A stretch of DNA of 64,000 nucleotides from Rhodobacter sp. (GCA_020637515.1 JACKKG010000001.1:2758501-2822500), one strand, 5' to 3'. Numbered from the stretch's first letter, positions 16,868 to 26,000 are shown. Made by a program: numbers and translations. Notes: generated by a model not told the origin, from the letters alone.

Positions 16868-17437
16868 TCAGCCGGCGGCCTTGGACCCTTTGGGGCGCGG
16901 AATCTTGGCGACAGGATGCTCGGGCGGATAGGTGGGCGTCACCGGCTTGGGGTTGCCGATCAGGACGCACATCAGCGCCTCTTCGATCCCTTCGTTGCGC
17001 AGACCGCGATAGACACCCGGCGGCACCGACACCAGGTCGCGTTCGGTCAGCACGGTTTCCACCATCTCGCCCTTGTGCTCGATGAAGAAGCGGATCTTGT
17101 GGCCCTTGAGGATGAAGAAGATCTCCTCGGCGTCGCGGTGGATGTGCAGCGGCCCTTCGCAACCGGCGGGCAGCACCATGGTGGAAAAGGTGAAATGCTC
17201 GGCCGGAACCACGTTTTCGTCGGCATCGACCCCGGTCGCGCCAGTGCCGACATAGCGCATCTGCGCGCGCCGATAGACCGGGTCGTAATCGGCCTGGAAT
17301 TTCAGCGCGTCCCAGTCGAGGGTGCGGGTCGCATAGGTCGCGGTGCGGCTCTGGATCCAGCTTTCCAGCGTCTTGCCCTCGGGGATGACCACGTCATCGG
17401 GTTCGATCGAGGGGAATTTCATGGGAGCGGTGCTCAT
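16868..17437 (-). CDS. cupin-domain protein (3-hydroxyanthranilate-dioxygenase-like fold)
   Basis: 189 residues. A single conserved beta-barrel: the metal-binding pattern GPLHIHRDAEEIFFILKGH (His, His and Glu) lies near residues 95-113, and SVPPGVYRGLRNEG completes the second cupin motif. The protein is longer than a minimal cupin by an N-terminal extension (SIEPDDVVIPEGKTLESWIQ). It may be a dioxygenase, an isomerase or a metal-dependent binding protein. Being encoded just before a Rieske oxygenase, it probably acts in the same pathway. Start ATG 17437 is chosen for the fold. The upstream gene is the ABC permease, 61 bp away. Confidence 0.85.
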   Translation of the reverse strand: MSTAPMKFPSIEPDDVVIPEGKTLESWIQSRTATYATRTLDWDALKFQADYDPVYRRAQMRYVGTGATGVDADENVVPAEHFTFSTMVLPAGCEGPLHIHRDAEEIFFILKGHKIRFFIEHKGEMVETVLTERDLVSVPPGVYRGLRNEGIEEALMCVLIGNPKPVTPTYPPEHPVAKIPRPKGSKAAG

Positions 17438-17498
17438 GGGTGACTCCTGCGGTTTCGGAGGGGGCGCGGCGGGCTTTCAGGCCTGGCCGCGAGGGAAT

Positions 17499-18266
17499 TC
17501 AGTGGTCCTTCTTGGGGATGTAGTGCAGCAGCCGCTCTTCCGCCCAGACCAGGACCGAATAGAGCGCGATGCCGATGATCGTCAGCAGCACGATGGCGTT
17601 GAACACCATCGCCGCGTTGGCCTGCCCGCCGCCGTAGCTGATGAGAAAGCCAAGCCCGGTGTTTCCGCCGACCAGTTCGCCCACCGTCACGCCGATCACG
17701 GCCAGCGTCGAGGCGATGCGCAGCCCCGCCATGAGGTTGGGCAGGGTCGAGGGGAATTCGACCTTCTTGAAGATCTCCCAGCGGGTCAGCGAATAGGCGC
17801 GCGCCAGGTTGACCATGTCGCGGTCCACCGTCTTCATCGCCGCCAGCACGTTCACCAGGACCGGAAAGAAGACGATCAGCACCGTGACCAGCAGCTTGGG
17901 CGTGGAATTGTAGCCGAACCACATGATGAACAGCGGCGCAAAGGCGACCTTGGGGGCGATCTGCAAGGCCAGGATATAGGGCGACAGGACGCGCTCCCAA
18001 AAGGCGGACAACCCCAGCAGATAGCCGATCGCCGCGCCCAGGCCCGAACCGATGGCAAAGCCCAGGACGGTGAAAATCGCGGTCGAGGCCAGGTTCGCGA
18101 TCAGATTCTCGCGGCGATACATCCGGCCCAGTTCCGTCAGCATGTCGGACACCGTGGGAACGATGTATTTGGGCACACCCAGCGCCGGCGGCAGAAACTG
18201 CCAGACCAGCAGCAGCAGGGCCAGGATCGCCACGGCGACGAATTTCTGCGTGGTGGCTTGCGACAT
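17499..18266 (-). CDS. NitT/TauT-type ABC transporter permease
   Basis: 255 residues with about six membrane segments (VAVAILALLLLVWQFL near the start). The cytoplasmic coupling (EAA-like) loop is ARAYSLTRWEIFKKVEFPST, as in the SsuC/TauC/nitrate permease family. It works with the ATPase at 19372 and the binding protein at 18361 of the same operon. The cargo of this family includes sulfonates, nitrate, phthalates and thiamine precursors. Here the aromatic-catabolic neighbours suggest an aromatic acid. Confidence 0.93.
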   Translation of the reverse strand: MSQATTQKFVAVAILALLLLVWQFLPPALGVPKYIVPTVSDMLTELGRMYRRENLIANLASTAIFTVLGFAIGSGLGAAIGYLLGLSAFWERVLSPYILALQIAPKVAFAPLFIMWFGYNSTPKLLVTVLIVFFPVLVNVLAAMKTVDRDMVNLARAYSLTRWEIFKKVEFPSTLPNLMAGLRIASTLAVIGVTVGELVGGNTGLGFLISYGGGQANAAMVFNAIVLLTIIGIALYSVLVWAEERLLHYIPKKDH

Positions 18267-18304
18267 CGGGGGTCCTCGGAAGGCTTGGGGACAGGCAAGG
18301 GAAC

Positions 18305-18343
18305 CCCGCCGCCATCGGTGCGCGATGGCGTGACAGCGGCGGG
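18305..18343 (-). repeat. nested stem-loop after the binding-protein gene
   Basis: CCCGCCGC pairs with GCGGCGGG over 18305-18343, enclosing a second hairpin CATCG/CGATG. It lies between the genes for the ABC binding protein and permease. This is a common position for structures that stabilise the mRNA of the more abundant binding protein. Confidence 0.5.
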
Positions 18344-18360
18344 ACGCGAGGGTGCGTGGC

Positions 18361-19338
18361 TCAGTTCGCGATGAACTGGTTGGTGTAGGCGTCTTCCACC
18401 GGGACGGCGCCGGTCACCAGATCGTTCGCGACATAGAAGTCGTCGGCGGCCTGCAATTGCGCCGGATCGAAGGCTCCCAGCGGGCGGTCCCCGTCGGGCG
18501 CGTAGACGCTGTCCACATACATGCGCATGATGCGTTCGATCTGATCGACGGCCTCGGCATGGCGCGGCACCAGCGTGACATAGTCGAGCGCGGCCTGGTG
18601 CGGATCGGCCATGATGTCACGCACCGCGTGCAGCGTGGCGTTGACAAATCCCTGCACCGCCTCGGGGTGGCTGGCGATATAGGCGTCCGAGGCGATGATC
18701 GCCTGGGCCTGCGACGGGAAGTAGTTGCGCGCGGGCGTCACGGTCAGCGGCACGCCGGCGTCCTCGATCGCGACGATCCATTCCGGCACGCCCGACATCG
18801 CGTCCAGGGCTCCGCCGATCATGTTCTGGATGATGCCGCCCGGGCCAAGCGCCTGGACGTTCGCGTCCGACCGGGTGATCCCCTCGGTCGCAAGCACCGC
18901 CACCAGGTTGTAGAAGGTCGTGTCCTGGAAGCCGATCACGCCGATGTCGCGGCCACGCAGATCGGCCACGCCGTTGATGCCGCGATCGTTGCGCCAGGCG
19001 ATCTGGGTGATCCCCTGCCCGCCCAGCAGCGCGACGCCGCGAATGGCCAGCCCGTTGGCGCGCACGATCAGCGCGGTGTCGCCCATGCCGCCGCCCAGGT
19101 CGGCGTTGCCCACGGCCACCTGCGTCGCCACGTCGGCGCCGCCCTGCCCGGTGCGGAAGGTCACGTCCAGCCCCGCGTCGGCGTAATAACCCTTGCCCAG
19201 GGCCAGTTGGAACGGCGCAAAGGCCGGCAGGAAATCGGGCGCCGGGAACAGGTAGGTCACCGCCGTCTGCGCGGACGCGGCAAAGGCCGAAACCGCCAGT
19301 GTGGCGGCGGCGGCAAGGCCAAGGATCGTCTTCTTCAT
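18361..19338 (-). CDS. ABC transporter substrate-binding protein, NitT/TauT (NMT1-like) family
   Basis: 325 residues with a Sec signal peptide (MKKTILGLAAAATLAVSAFA, cleavage probably after ASA). The mature protein shows the family pattern: FAPFQLALGKGYYADAGLDV, then GGADVATQVAVGNADLG, and GRDIGVIGFQDTTFYNLVAV. It is periplasmic and delivers the substrate to the permease at 17499. Ligand specificity cannot be read. The context of Rieske and extradiol enzymes makes an aromatic carboxylate or similar the first guess. Confidence 0.92.
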   Translation of the reverse strand: MKKTILGLAAAATLAVSAFAASAQTAVTYLFPAPDFLPAFAPFQLALGKGYYADAGLDVTFRTGQGGADVATQVAVGNADLGGGMGDTALIVRANGLAIRGVALLGGQGITQIAWRNDRGINGVADLRGRDIGVIGFQDTTFYNLVAVLATEGITRSDANVQALGPGGIIQNMIGGALDAMSGVPEWIVAIEDAGVPLTVTPARNYFPSQAQAIIASDAYIASHPEAVQGFVNATLHAVRDIMADPHQAALDYVTLVPRHAEAVDQIERIMRMYVDSVYAPDGDRPLGAFDPAQLQAADDFYVANDLVTGAVPVEDAYTNQFIAN

Positions 19339-19371
19339 GGTTCGTTCTCCCGTTGGTTGGTCTTGAGGGGG

Positions 19372-20142
19372 TCAGGCCGCGCGCTGATCGAGGCGCAGCA
19401 GCGTGAAGATCTCGCTGGCGTGCTGATGAATTTCGGGCATCTGGCGGCGATGCAGCGGGTGCGCGCGGTCCGGCAGGTCGATCGGGATCTCGCGCATCAC
19501 GGTGCCCGGACGCTCGGACAGGACCAGCACCCGATCGGACATGATGACGGCCTCGGACAGGTCATGCGTGATCAACAGCGTGGTAATCCCGGCCTCCTGG
19601 ATCGTTTCCGCGAAACTGTTCTGGATCAGCAGCTTGGTCTGCGCGTCCAGGGCCGAGAACGGCTCGTCCAGCAAGATGATCGCGGGGTCGATCGCCAGCG
19701 TGCGCGCCAGCGCCGCGCGCTGCCGCATCCCCCCCGACAATTGATAGGGATAGTGGTCCTCGAACCCCTTCAGGTGGCAGCGGTCCAGTTCGAACAGCGC
19801 GCGCTCGCGGCGCTCGGCCTTGGGCACGCCGCGCGATTCCAGCCCGAATTCGACGTTCTTGATGATGGTCCGCCACGGCAGCAGAAGGTCCTTCTGCAAC
19901 ATGAAACCGACATGCGGGTTGGGTTTGGTCACCACCTCGCCCGACACGCGGACCTCGCCGCCGGTCGGTTGGTAAAGCCCCGCCGTCATGCTGAGGATCG
20001 TCGATTTGCCACAGCCCGAGGGGCCGACGACGGCGACGAATTCGCCCTCTTCGACCTTGAAATTGATGTCGCGAACGGCGGTCAGGTCCTTGCCGTCGGG
20101 CAAGGTGAAGGTCTTGGTGACGCCCTTGAACTCAAGCGCCAT
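19372..20142 (-). CDS. NitT/TauT-type ABC transporter ATP-binding protein
   Basis: 256 residues from ATG 20142 (MALEFKGVTKTFTL). Walker A is GPSGCGKST, the Q-loop region MLQKDLLLPWRT, the signature LSGGMRQRAALAR, Walker B IILLDEPFSALD and the H-loop LLITHDLSEAV. This is the standard SsuB/TauB layout. It powers the importer with the permease at 17499 and the binding protein at 18361. It overlaps the 3' end of the small HTH-like gene by 11 bp, so the two are translated together. Confidence 0.95.
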   Translation of the reverse strand: MALEFKGVTKTFTLPDGKDLTAVRDINFKVEEGEFVAVVGPSGCGKSTILSMTAGLYQPTGGEVRVSGEVVTKPNPHVGFMLQKDLLLPWRTIIKNVEFGLESRGVPKAERRERALFELDRCHLKGFEDHYPYQLSGGMRQRAALARTLAIDPAIILLDEPFSALDAQTKLLIQNSFAETIQEAGITTLLITHDLSEAVIMSDRVLVLSERPGTVMREIPIDLPDRAHPLHRRQMPEIHQHASEIFTLLRLDQRAA

Positions 20143-20434
20143 ACCCGTGCTCCAGATAGGCGGAGTCCAGATCGGCATTCAGCGCGGCCAGCTCGGATTC
20201 GAGCAACCCGAGGTCCCAGTCGCTGCGCCCCGACAAGGGCGCGACCAGGCCACGCGCCTTCAGACCCTCGGCGACCCGGGCGAAATCGGCGCCCTTTTCG
20301 GCCAGAAGCTCCATCATCGCCTCGGCCAGCGCGGTTTCGGCAGCGGTCAGCGGACGGCCCAGCGACTGATGGGCCAAGGCCGGGCGGCTGGTGTCACGGG
20401 CGCGTTGCGAAAGGCGGTCCTTGAAACTGTCCAT
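20132..20434 (-). CDS. small recombinase-like helix-turn-helix domain protein
   Basis: 100 residues from ATG 20434 with GGAGGAG 8 bp upstream. An N-terminal SRPALAHQSLGRPLTAAETA leads into helices AEAMMELLAEKGADFARVAE and LKARGLVAP, ending with SDWDLGLLESELAALNADLD. This resembles the short recombinase-like HTH proteins found next to NitT/TauT importer and Rieske genes. It lacks a catalytic domain, so it is not a recombinase. It is the first gene of the catabolic operon and overlaps the ATPase gene. A regulatory or adaptor role is plausible but unproven. The family recognition is moderate. Confidence 0.7.
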   Translation of the reverse strand: MDSFKDRLSQRARDTSRPALAHQSLGRPLTAAETALAEAMMELLAEKGADFARVAEGLKARGLVAPLSGRSDWDLGLLESELAALNADLDSAYLEHGYGA

Positions 20435-20474
20435 CGTGGCTCCTCCGGTCTCAGGGCGTGGGCGTCGGCCCATG

Positions 20475-20504
20475 TGTTCATATATTAACAGCATGTTCAT
20501 TATT
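20475..20504. promoter_or_regulatory. candidate IclR operator sites (operon side)
   Basis: TGTTCATATATTAACA (20475-20490) is a 16-bp inverted repeat with one mismatched pair. A partial copy, TGTTCATTATT, starts at 20494, 19 bp later. The AT-rich block stands out from its GC-rich surroundings and lies 41 bp upstream of the first gene of the catabolic operon. IclR-family sites are typically AT-centred palindromes of this kind. Confidence 0.65.
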
Positions 20505-20627
20505 GGCTGGCTAGCGGCGCGGGTCAAGAAAAAAACCGGGCCCGCCACACATTCCTTCATAACCTGCTCAAATTCCAAGCGTCCCGCGCGGATTGCGGCG
20601 GACGGACGAAGCCCCTATGCTGGAATC

Positions 20628-20641
20628 TGTTCAATATTGAA
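20628..20641. promoter_or_regulatory. candidate IclR operator site (autoregulatory side)
   Basis: TGTTCAATATTGAA (20628-20641) contains the perfect 12-bp palindrome TTCAATATTGAA and shares TGTTCA-n-TATT with the sites at 20475 and 20494. It ends 10 bp before the proposed GTG start of the iclR-type gene, where bound protein would block its expression. Confidence 0.65.
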
Positions 20642-20651
20642 GGCTTTGACC

Positions 20652-21470
20652 GTGCCCGATACCGATCTGTCCGAGACCGACACCGAGTCCGGCCCCGAGT
20701 CCGCCGCCTATTCCGTTCCGCCGGTGCACCGCGCGTTCACCCTGCTGCGCCACATCGCGGCCGGGGGGCGGTGCCGCAATGCCTCGGCCACGGCGCGCGA
20801 ACTGGGCATCAACCGCACCACGCTGATCCGCCTGCTGCACACGCTGGAAGCCGAGCGGATGATCGAATCGGTCGATGACGGGCTGAGCTGGCAACTGGGC
20901 CCGGGCATGATCGTGCTGGCGGCCGAGGCGCTGAAGTCGCGCGATGTGGTGCGGGTGGCGCAGCCGGTCATGGCGCGGCTGGCGGCAGATCTGGGGCTGT
21001 CGTCGCACCTGGGCGTGCTGGACGGGCGTGACATCATCTATCTGCTGCGCGAGACGCCGAACACGCATCTGGTGTCCAACGTGCGCGAAGGCTCGCGCCT
21101 GCCGGCGCACGCGACCACCGTCGGGCGGGTGCTGCTGGGCCATCTCGCGCCCGAGGATCTGGACCGGCTTTACGGTGATGCGGTTCTGGCCCGGGCGACG
21201 GACAAGACCTCGACCACGCTGGCGGCGCTGCGCGCGCAGATCACCGCCGACCGGGCCCGGGGCGCGGCCTGGAGCGCGGGCAATTTCGAACGCGGCATCG
21301 GGTCTTGCGCGGCCGCGATCCGCGATCATCGGGGGCGGGTGGTGGCGGCGGTCAACGTGACCGGGCCCGAAGACCGCTTTGCACCCGACACGCCCCAGGC
21401 CGCGCTGATCGAAGCGCGGGTGCGCGCGGCGGCCGACGAGATCTCGCGCGGGTTGGGTCATTCGGGGTGA
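20652..21470 (+). CDS. IclR-family transcriptional regulator
   Basis: 272 residues from GTG 20652, with GAAGG at 20639-20643 as ribosome binding site; TTG 20637 is an alternative. The N-terminal winged helix contains VHRAFTLLRHIAAGG and ATARELGINRTTLIRLLHTL. The C-terminal IclR effector domain has LSSHLGVLDGRDIIYLLRE, GSRLPAHATTVGRVLLGHL and ERGIGSCAAAIRDHRGRV. It is divergent from the long catabolic operon across 217 bp that hold matching palindromes near both ends. It is therefore the likely pathway-specific regulator, responding to the imported substrate or an intermediate. Confidence 0.93.
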   Translation: MPDTDLSETDTESGPESAAYSVPPVHRAFTLLRHIAAGGRCRNASATARELGINRTTLIRLLHTLEAERMIESVDDGLSWQLGPGMIVLAAEALKSRDVVRVAQPVMARLAADLGLSSHLGVLDGRDIIYLLRETPNTHLVSNVREGSRLPAHATTVGRVLLGHLAPEDLDRLYGDAVLARATDKTSTTLAALRAQITADRARGAAWSAGNFERGIGSCAAAIRDHRGRVVAAVNVTGPEDRFAPDTPQAALIEARVRAAADEISRGLGHSG

Positions 21471-21540
21471 CCCGCGCGGGGGCCCCGGCCGAACCGCCTG
21501 ACGCGCAAGGACGCACGCAATTTTGCCCAAGAGGTGCCGC

Positions 21541-22185
21541 ATGACCCCTGCCCTGCAAAGCCACGCAACGCTTGCCCTCTGCCGTCTGGCACCGGTGATC
21601 CCGGTTCTGGTGATCGAGGACCCGGCCCACGCGGTCCCGCTGGCGCGGGCGCTGGTCGGGGGGGGGCTGCCGGTGCTGGAGGTGACATTGCGCACGGATT
21701 GCGCGCTCGAGGCGATTTCCCTCATGGCGCGGGTGCCCGGCGCGCGGGTCGGCGCGGGCACGGTGCTGGGCGCCCATGACGCCGAGCGGGCCCGCGCGGC
21801 GGGCGCGACCTTTGCGGTGTCGCCCGGATCGACGCCGGGGTTGGTCGCGGCGTGCACGGCACTGGACCTGCCGCTGTTGCCTGGCGCCGCGACGGCGAGC
21901 GAGGTGATGGGCCTGCTGGAGCAGGGCTATCGGACGATGAAGCTGTTCCCGGCCGGACCGGTCGGGGGGCCGGACCTGCTGAAGGCGCTGCACGGCCCCT
22001 TGCCGCAGGCGATCTTCTGCCCGACGGGCGGGATCGGGGTGCAGAATGCCGGGGCCTATCTGGCGTTGCCGAACGTGGCCTGCGTGGGGGGCAGCTGGGT
22101 GGCACCGAAACCGGCCATGGCGGCGGGCGACTGGGCGGCGATCGAGGCGCTGGCCCGCACGGCGTGCGCCTTGCGGGTGCCGTAG
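21541..22185 (+). CDS. eda: 2-dehydro-3-deoxy-phosphogluconate (KDPG) aldolase
   Basis: 214 residues from ATG 21541 with AAGAGG upstream. The class I aldolase barrel is complete: Glu47 in LEVTLRT, GAGTVLGAHDAERA, FAVSPGSTPGLV, Schiff-base Lys134 in RTMKLFPAGP (E. coli Eda uses Lys133), and CPTGGIGVQNAGAYLALPN. It splits KDPG into pyruvate and glyceraldehyde 3-phosphate in the Entner-Doudoroff pathway. No edd lies nearby. It starts 70 bp after the IclR gene and could be co-transcribed. A related 2-keto-3-deoxy-acid aldolase activity is possible. Confidence 0.92.
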   Translation: MTPALQSHATLALCRLAPVIPVLVIEDPAHAVPLARALVGGGLPVLEVTLRTDCALEAISLMARVPGARVGAGTVLGAHDAERARAAGATFAVSPGSTPGLVAACTALDLPLLPGAATASEVMGLLEQGYRTMKLFPAGPVGGPDLLKALHGPLPQAIFCPTGGIGVQNAGAYLALPNVACVGGSWVAPKPAMAAGDWAAIEALARTACALRVP

Positions 22186-22203
22186 AAAAGGGGCGGGAGA
22201 CGG

Positions 22204-22221
22204 GGGGCGGCACGCCGCCCC
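22204..22221 (+). repeat. GC-rich hairpin after the aldolase gene
   Basis: GGGGCGG pairs with CCGCCCC across a 4-nt loop (22204-22221), followed directly by GGGG/CCCC. It lies between the convergent aldolase and crotonase genes. No U-tract is present, so termination is uncertain. Its GGGGCGGCACGCC core recurs at 16841. Confidence 0.45.
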
Positions 22222-22282
22222 TTGGGGCACGCCCCCCTTGAAAATCCCCGTCGCCAGCACCGCCCCCGCTGCATCGCGGCCG

Positions 22283-23074
22283 TCAATCGAAGCGGCCGCC
22301 CCGACCTGCACCTTTGGCGAAACGGGCGGCACCGGCGGTGCCCTCGGTCAGGGCCATTCCGGCGCTGCGCCATTCGCGGCGCAGCGCGGCCGCCAGGTCG
22401 GCGGGCGCCATCCGGGCGGACAGGAAATCGGCGCGGAGGCAGCCTTGCGGGAACCGGCACAGCGCCTGGGCGAGATCGAGTGCCTCGGCCAGCGCCCGAC
22501 CGGGCGCGCTGACGCGGTCGGCCAGTCCGATCCGATGGGCCTCGGGCGCGGCGACGGGGCGGCCGGTCAGGATCAGATCGTTCGCGCGGCCCTGCCCGAC
22601 CAGGCGCGGCAGGCGCACCGTGCCGCCGTCGATCAGGGGCACACCCCAGCGGCGGCAGAAGACGCCGAATTGCGCGTCGTCGGCCATGACCCTGAGGTCG
22701 GACCAGAGCGCAAGCTCCAACCCGCCCGCGACCGCCGACCCTTCGATCGCCGCGATCACCGGTTTTGCCAGCATCAGCCGCGTGGGTCCCATCGGCCCTG
22801 CGATCGGTTGCGTGAGCGGGTCCCAGTCACCGGGAATGTCGAGCCCTGCGATCCAGCCCGCGCCGTCGCCGGCCGAGACGGATTTCAGATCGAACCCGGC
22901 GCAGAACGACCCGCCTGCGCCCGTCAGCACGGCGACATCCACGCCATCGTCCGCATCGAAGGCGCAGAGCGCCTCGAAGAGCGCGCGCGCCAGCGCCGGG
23001 TTGACGGCGTTGCGCGCCTCGGGGCGCGCCAGTGTGACAATCCGCACCCGGTCGCGGGTTTCGAGCGTCAGCAT
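22283..23074 (-). CDS. crotonase (enoyl-CoA hydratase/isomerase) family protein
   Basis: 263 residues. Oxyanion-hole segments are AGFDLKSVS near residue 60 and IEGSAVAGGLELALWSDLRV near residue 110, both typical of crotonases. At the place of the two catalytic glutamates of enoyl-CoA hydratase the sequence reads FGVFCRRWGVPLIDGGTVRL, so neither Glu is evident. A different acyl-CoA reaction (isomerase, hydrolase or decarboxylase) is likelier than standard hydration. It starts 1 bp after the dnaE stop, so it is translated from the dnaE transcript despite the unrelated function. The substrate is not readable. Confidence 0.88.
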   Translation of the reverse strand: MLTLETRDRVRIVTLARPEARNAVNPALARALFEALCAFDADDGVDVAVLTGAGGSFCAGFDLKSVSAGDGAGWIAGLDIPGDWDPLTQPIAGPMGPTRLMLAKPVIAAIEGSAVAGGLELALWSDLRVMADDAQFGVFCRRWGVPLIDGGTVRLPRLVGQGRANDLILTGRPVAAPEAHRIGLADRVSAPGRALAEALDLAQALCRFPQGCLRADFLSARMAPADLAAALRREWRSAGMALTEGTAGAARFAKGAGRGGRFD

Positions 23075-23075
23075 G

Positions 23076-26000
23076 TCAGACCTCCTCGATTTCCAGCACG
23101 CCCTCGACGGCGCGCAGCGCGGATTTCAGCACCGGGGTCACCGGAACCTTCAACCCCGGGTCGATTTCGATCTCGCCACCGTCCTCGGGGTTGGGCACGC
23201 ACAGGATCAGCGGGCCAAAGGCCTTGCGCGGGGCTTGCGCGGTCTGCGAAAGGATCGCGCGCAGCTCGTCGAGCGCCGCGGCCGTGTCGAGCCGCACCTT
23301 GAGCCCGGCGGCGCCCGCGTCCGCGACCAGATCGTCGATCGGCATCGCGCCGCGCGCCAGCAGCTTGAGACTGTCGCCCTCCATCGTCGCCTCGACCGTC
23401 AGCACGACGTTCATGCCCGGCTCGAGGTAGGCGCGCGCGGCCTCGAGCGTTTCCGAGAACACCGTCACCTCATAAAGACCGGTCGGATCGGACAGTTGCA
23501 CGAAGGCAAAGCGGTTGCCGCGCGCCGACTTGCGTTCCTGGCGCGACGAGACCGAGCCGGCCAGCTTCCGGACCGTGCCGCCGGCCTGCGCCAGCCGCGT
23601 GAGTTCGGCCAGCGTCACGACATCCTTGCGCTTGAGCGCGGCCGCGTAATCGTCCAAGGGGTGCCCCGACAGGTAGAAGCCGATCGCCGCGTGTTCCTGC
23701 GTCAGGCGATCCATCGGCAGCCAGTCGCCCTTTGGCCCCAGCCGCGGCGGCGGCAGGTCGTCCCCGCCGGCAAAGAGCGACGACTGACCCGAACCCGCGG
23801 CCTCGTGCACCGCCGCCGAATAGGCGACCAGCCCGTCCAGCGCGTCGAACACGCGCTTGCGCGAGCGATCCAGCGCGTCGAAGGCGCCGGCGCGGGCCAG
23901 CATTTCCAGCGGCCGCTTGCCGACCCGTTTCAGATCGACCCGGGCGGCGAAATCGGTCAGGTCGGCAAAGGGGCGGTCCCCGCGCGCCTGCACGATCAGC
24001 TTCATCGCCTCGACGCCGACGTTCTTCAGCGCCCCCAGCGCATAGACCAGCGCGCCGTCCACCACGCTGAAGGTCGCCAGCGAGCGGTTCACGCAGGGCG
24101 CGACGACGGTGATGCCCATGCGGTCCACCTCGCGCTTGTAGACGGCCAGCTTGTCGGTCAGGTGGATATCGCAGTTCATCACCGCGGCCATGAATTCCAC
24201 CGGGTGGTTCGCCTTGAGCCATCCGGTCTGATAGCTGACCACGGCATAGGCGGCCGCGTGCGACTTGTTGAAGCCATAGTTCGCGAATTTTTCAAGCAGA
24301 TCAAAGACCTCGCCGGCCTTTTTCGCGTCGATTCCATGCGTCGCCTTGCACCCCTCAATGAACTTGGGACGCTCCTTGGCCATTTCCTCGGCGATCTTCT
24401 TGCCCATGGCGCGGCGCAGCAGGTCGGCGCCGCCCAGGCTGTAGCCGCCCATCACCTGGGCGATCTGCATGACCTGTTCCTGATAAACGATGATGCCCTG
24501 CGTCTCGGCCAGGATGTGGTCGATGGTGGGGTGAATCGATTCCAGCGGTTTCAGCCCGTGCTTGACCTCGCAATAGGTCGGGATGTTCTCCATCGGGCCG
24601 GGACGATAAAGGGCGACCAGCGCCACGATATCCTCGATGCAGGTGGGTTTCATGCGCCTGAGCGCATCCATCATGCCCGAGCTTTCCACCTGAAACACCG
24701 CGACCGTCTTGGCGTCGGAATACAGCTTGTAGGTCTTGGCGTCGTCCAGCGGGATCGCGTTGATCTGGTTCTCGGCCCCCTTGGGCGGATCATAAAGCGC
24801 GACACCGCCGGGCCCCACATGCAGATCGCGCCCCGAGGTGTGAATCAGGTCGATCGCGTTCTGGATCACCGTCAGCGTCTTCAGGCCCAGGAAGTCGAAC
24901 TTGACCAGTCCGGCCTGTTCGACCCATTTCATGTTGAACTGCGTCGCCGGCATGTCCGACCGTGGATCACGGTAGAGCGGAACCAGCGCATCCAGCGGCC
25001 GGTCCCCGATCACCACCCCCGCCGCGTGGGTCGAGGCATTCCTGAGCAAGCCCTCGATCTTTTCGGCATAGTCCAGCAGGCGCGCGACGACCTCTTCCTT
25101 GGCCGCCTCGCGCAGGCGCGGTTCTTCGGCCAGCGCCTTGGTGACCGAGACGGGCTTCACCCCTTCGACCGGGATCATCTTGCTGAGCTTGTCCACCTGG
25201 CCATAGGACATCTGCAACACGCGCCCGACGTCACGCACCGCGGCCTTGGACAGAAGCGCGCCGAAGGTGATGATCTGGCCGACCTTGTCGCGGCCGTATT
25301 TCTGCTGCACGTAGCGGATCGTTTCCTCGCGCCGGTCCATGCAGAAGTCGATGTCGAAGTCGGGCATCGACACCCGTTCGGGGTTCAGGAAGCGTTCGAA
25401 CAGCAGGCTGTAGCGCAGCGGATCGAGGTCGGTGATCGTCAACGCATAGGCCACCAGACTGCCCGCCCCCGAGCCCCGCCCCGGGCCCACCGGAATGCCG
25501 TTGTCCTTGGACCATTTGATGAAATCGGCGACGATCAGGAAATAGCCGGGAAAGCCCATCTGCTCGATGATGCCCAGCTCGAATTCCAGGCGCTTCTCAT
25601 ACTCGGCGACGCTGACCGCATGGGGGATCACCGCCAGCCGCGCCTGCAAACCTTCCCAGGCCTGCCGGCGCAGTTCCTCGACCTCGTCATCGGCGAACCT
25701 GGGCAGGATCGGCGCGCGCTTGTAGGCCGCAAAGGCGCAGCGGCGGGCGATCTCGACGGTGTTTTCCAGCGCCTCGGGCAGGTCGGCGAACAGCGCCGCC
25801 ATTTCGTCGGGCGTCTTCAGGTAATGCTGGGGCGTCAGCCGGCGGCGCGGTTCGGCCTGATCGACATAGGCCCCTTCCTTGATGCACAAGAGCGCGTCAT
25901 GGGCCTGGAACATGGCGGCATCGGGGAAGTGCACGTCGTTGGTCGCGACCAGCGGCAGGTCCATCGCATAGGCCATCTCGATCAGCGGGCGCTCGGTCGC

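Noticed and set aside
20132..20434. Mobile-element origin suggested by the recombinase-like HTH domain
   Set aside because: There is no catalytic domain, no inverted terminal repeats, no target duplication and no change in base composition, and the gene is translationally coupled to a transporter gene.
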